From assembly GCA_934486495.1 (NCBI GenBank), contig CAKSPW010000082.1:1-8987 (forward strand): a stretch of DNA of 8,987 nt, given 5' to 3'. Numbering within the stretch: the stretch's first letter is position 1; each line of letters begins with the position of its first letter. Below the pieces are notes generated by a model. That model searched no databases. It was given only the letters and a program-made list of their open reading frames with translations, and was not told the DNA's origin. Origin of the DNA: an uncultured Clostridia bacterium. GTDB taxonomy: Bacteria > Bacillota > Clostridia > UBA1381. Below are positions 6,981-8,987 of the stretch, piece after piece. The position numbers and the translations under genes are program-made.

Positions 6981-7670
6981 GTAAAATATGCAATAATAGA
7001 TTATCGTATTTTAGATGAAATAAAAAATGAGCTTTCAAAATATGCCGAAAACATAATACCTACAATCAGACAGAACACATATGAAAGCATATGCGGACAC
7101 AGTGATATTCAGCTTTGCAAAATTGACGATAACACGATCGTTTGTGCGCCGAATTGTTTTGAATACTATAAATCAAGGCTTTCGGGTGTTAATGTCATCT
7201 GCGGCGAGAAAAATCCAAACGGCAATTATCCGAATGATGTCTTATACAACGTGTGCACATCAGACGGCTTTGCTATGCATAATTTCAAATATACCGATAA
7301 AATAACGCTTGCTGTAATCGAACAGAAATTTTCAAAACATATAAACGTTCGACAGGGATATTCCTGTTGCAGCACTTGTGCGGTAGGAAATGCAGTTATT
7401 ACTGAGGACAGCGGAATTTATAAGGCTTTGATGTCAAATGGAATTGATGCGCTCAAGATAAGCAGCGGCAGCGTGGTTTTAAAAGGAATGAATTACGGAT
7501 TTTTCGGTGGTGCGGTCGGAGTTTACAAAAACAACATTTTTACGGTCGGCAATTTAAACACACATAGTGATGCCGGGCAAATCAATGAGTTTTTAAAAGA
7601 GCGAAACATAAATGTGTATAAGCTTGCGGACGGAAAACTGCGTGATGTCGGTTCAATTTTATTTTTCTGA
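6978..7670 (+). CDS. DUF6873 family GME-fold (pentein-like) protein
   Basis: The sequence fits the DUF6873 family, assigned to the GME (guanidino-group-modifying enzyme, pentein) fold. I recall this family as widespread in Clostridia, with no established reaction. The likely product is 230 aa from TTG (236 aa if ATG 6960 is used). In TTG numbering, family-like blocks are CGHSDIQLC (39-47), PNDVLYNV (85-92), the HNFKYTD stretch (101-107), RQGYSCCSTCAVGNAVITED (125-144), GIDALKISSG (155-164) and GMNYGFFGGAVGV (170-182), then NLNTHSD (192-198) and a C-terminal GSILFF. It is Cys-rich in the middle (C131, C132, C134). No signal peptide or membrane segment is evident. A pentein would need Asp/His/Cys catalytic residues, and I cannot assign them, so activity is open. 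The gene is alone, enclosed by inverted repeats. An upstream TTGATT (6908-6913) with TAAACT (6932-6937) is a weak promoter candidate. Confidence 0.82.
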   Translation: MVKYAIIDYRILDEIKNELSKYAENIIPTIRQNTYESICGHSDIQLCKIDDNTIVCAPNCFEYYKSRLSGVNVICGEKNPNGNYPNDVLYNVCTSDGFAMHNFKYTDKITLAVIEQKFSKHINVRQGYSCCSTCAVGNAVITEDSGIYKALMSNGIDALKISSGSVVLKGMNYGFFGGAVGVYKNNIFTVGNLNTHSDAGQINEFLKERNINVYKLADGKLRDVGSILFF

Positions 7671-8169
7671 TAAAGTATAGGTATAAAGTGAACATTATCA
7701 CAAATATTATGGCTGTTCCCCTCTTTTTATATGTTCTGTTTCTGTTAAATAGTTATTTATATGACTTAGATTGAGTTTCTCTCTCCGTGTATCTTCAATT
7801 ATTTTTGTGAATGGCTTTAACCTTCCCACGATAAACATAAACGTTTTCTTATTTTTTTAAGATAAAATCGTTTATATCGGACTGATTTCCTTATTCTATT
7901 TTAAAATATATCTCCGCTAAAAAATTATCCTTTTTCGTGTTTTTATTTCTCGCCATTTCATTATCACCATATTTACATCACACTTCATTTTGTTGTTACA
8001 AATGTATAATTTCACCGCTTTGCAATTTTATCGAGATATTCCTTGTTTTATTTGAATTTACTCTCTACTTTACTTATCTGATTGCAATGCCTCGGTACAA
8101 ATTTTTCTGTTTGGCAAAAAATTATTCTCAGCCTCCTCCCTCCCGCATTTCATGTAAATACAATTATAT
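7671..8169. other. Gene-free AT-rich, G-poor spacer
   Basis: I find no supportable gene on either strand. The + strand is T- and C-rich with few G, a bias continuous with the adjoining tandem array, so this may be an old, decayed extension of it. One long imperfect hairpin is present: ATAAACG + TTTTCTTA (7837-7851) pairs with TAAGATAAAATCGTTTAT (7858-7875), with two bulged T and a T6 loop. It is 167 nt beyond the DUF6873 stop and lacks a clear T-tract. A GTG-initiated frame at 7937-8191 has no ribosome binding site and a low-complexity hydrophobic product, and I do not call it. Confidence 0.6.
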
Positions 8170-8599
8170 AACCTCACCCTTGCCGAAATAATTCAAATCC
8201 GCCTAAATATCTGTTTGCTAAACCTCACCCTCACCGAAATAATATAAATCCGCATAAATATTCGTCTGATAAACCTCATCCTCACCGAAATAATATAAAT
8301 CCGCATAAATATTCGTCTGATAAACCTCTCCCTTGCCGGAACAATATCGACTTTGCTCATAAGTATAACACTTGTCGAAACAATTTAAATTTGCTTAAAT
8401 ATTCGTCTGCTAAACCTCACCCTCACCGAAATAATACAAATCCGCCAAAATATCTGTTTGCTAAACCTCACCCTTGCCGGAACCATATCGGATTCGCTCA
8501 TAGGTGCAACAAATTAACACGTACCAAAATCAAACATAAAACCGAATACACCGTTAGTGACAACTCTCAAAAGCTCTCGCTTTACTGAAAAAATCTCAA
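8170..8599 (-). repeat. Tail of right composite element: 51/39-bp tandem array
   Basis: Units beginning AACCTCACCC start at 8170, 8221, 8272, 8323, about 8362 (degenerate), 8413 and 8464. The spacings are 51, 51, 51, 39, 51 and 51. The 39-nt form (8323-8361, and again from 8464) carries a distinct ending, GCTCATA followed by AGT or GGT. The second and third units are nearly identical. Positions 8457-8599 are the inverted counterpart of 6585-6727. Units abut directly with no unique spacers, so this is not a CRISPR. On the + strand the frame 8172-8588 is open and spells a 17-residue repeat of the form KPHPHRNNINPHKYSSD. It lacks an ATG and a ribosome binding site. Confidence 0.85.
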
Positions 8600-8691
8600 T
8601 TGCAACGGGGTCTCGGGGTGTCCCCGAGCGGTTTTAGGGTCCGGGGAATTCCGAACCCCGGAAATTTTGGTACTTTTGTTTGCAAAAGTAC
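8600..8691 (-). repeat. 92-bp GC-rich hairpin core, right copy
   Basis: This is an exact inverted duplicate of 6493-6584. The order on the + strand is CTCGGGG/CCCCGAG (8612-8618/8622-8628), then CCGGGG/CCCCGG around 8641-8661, then GTACTTTTG/CAAAAGTAC (8670-8678/8683-8691, loop TTTG). Full identity over 92 bp, against clearly diverged tails, points to recent copying, gene conversion or constraint on the core. Confidence 0.85.
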
Positions 8692-8862
8692 GAAAGGGGC
8701 GTAACAATTAACAGCGATAAAAATCACACATAATGCGATAATCTTTCTTTGCCAACAAAAGAATATAGTAACTTGTTTTATAATTTAAATTGAAAGAATC
8801 GTAACAATTAAAAGCAATAAAAATAACTCATGATGCGATAATCTTTCTTTAGCAACAACAAA
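8692..8862 (-). repeat. AT-rich end of right composite element
   Basis: GTAACAATTA recurs at 8701 and 8801, marking two units of about 100 bp that match the reverse complement of the 104-bp units at 6221-6480. From 8702 to about 8778 I see only two differences from the left copy. The second unit is more diverged. Next to the core, the left copy reads AAA (rc) where this copy reads GGG (8696-8698). Similarity fades after about 8862. No gene is present. Confidence 0.82.
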
Positions 8863-8940
8863 CAAATAAACTTTTTAATTGCAATTGTAAAAGCTCACCT
8901 TGTAGCAATTTATTTCACATTCCAAAATTCTAACCTTTTC

Positions 8941-8987
8941 GTTCTTTCGGCGGCGAAAGAACCAAAGCCGCCGGGGGTTCGGCAATC
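8941..8987 (+). repeat. Start of a variant core hairpin element (cut by window edge)
   Basis: GTTCTTTCG (8941-8949) pairs with CGAAAGAAC (8954-8962) around a 4-nt loop GCGG. This is the same 9-bp/4-nt geometry as the hairpin at 6493-6514. It is followed by CAAA and then a CCGGGGGTTCGG stretch (8971-8982), parallel to CAAA and CCGGGGTTCGG in the 92-bp core. The orientation matches the left copy. The stem sequence differs, but the changes are paired. The rest lies beyond the window. Confidence 0.6.

Noticed and set aside
7937..8191. 84-residue hydrophobic open frame starting with GTG
   Set aside because: There is no Shine-Dalgarno sequence, the start is weak, and the composition is what T/C-rich DNA gives in any frame. 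It runs into the tandem repeat and matches no family I recognise.
8170..8520. Possible CRISPR array from regularly spaced repeats
   Set aside because: The whole 51-bp period is repeated, including what would be spacers. Units abut with no unique spacer sequence, and no cas genes are nearby.
8391..8588. 65-residue open frame starting with TTG inside the tandem array
   Set aside because: It is only the last part of a frame open from 8172. It has no ribosome binding site, and differences between the two arms show no clear synonymous excess. It is kept as a finding, not called as a gene.
6147..8862. Insertion sequence or transposon with its own transposase
   Set aside because: No transposase or recombinase is encoded between or within the arms, and I see no target-site duplication at the outer borders.

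Overview
The window looks like the chromosome of a low-to-moderate GC, endospore-forming member of the Clostridia (Firmicutes). My best guess is an uncultured gut member of the Oscillospirales/Ruminococcaceae type. The grounds are a T-box riboswitch ahead of thrS, a recognisable YunB sporulation protein, Firmicutes-type AGGAGG-like ribosome binding sites, a DUF6873 protein, and coding that reads cleanly in the standard code. The order-level guess is inference, because no rRNA or marker set is present.

Positions 1-6133 hold one co-directional block on the + strand. A sigma-A promoter (150-178) drives a T-box leader with an ACC (Thr) specifier and an intrinsic terminator (about 185-446). Then come thrS (threonyl-tRNA synthetase without a TGS domain), yunB (sporulation), ligA (NAD+-dependent DNA ligase) and an M20D-type amidohydrolase. 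yunB and ligA overlap by 4 nt, and the other gaps are 54 and 75 nt. I see no strong intrinsic terminator inside the block, so read-through under threonine control is plausible. A perfect 14-bp hairpin between thrS and yunB buries the yunB Shine-Dalgarno sequence.

Positions 6134-8987 are a repeat-rich, gene-poor island. One gene, a DUF6873-family GME-fold (pentein-like) protein at 6978-7670, sits between two large inverted copies of one composite repeat element. Each copy has three parts: an AT-rich end with tandem units of about 100-104 bp, a 92-bp GC-rich core of hairpins, and a tail of 51-bp/39-bp tandem units. The two cores (6493-6584 and 8600-8691) are exact reverse complements, while the tails have diverged to roughly 87% by hand alignment. 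The AT-rich end of another copy opens the window (1 to about 113), just upstream of the thrS promoter. A sequence variant of the core hairpin, with compensatory base changes, begins at 8941.

The gene block is conventional: translation, replication and repair, sporulation, and an unassigned hydrolase. The part most worth a second look is the composite repeat family: identical cores, a structure-conserving variant hairpin, and tails whose period is always a multiple of three and which keep one frame open in both copies. I see no transposase, recombinase, CRISPR array, tRNA or rRNA gene.
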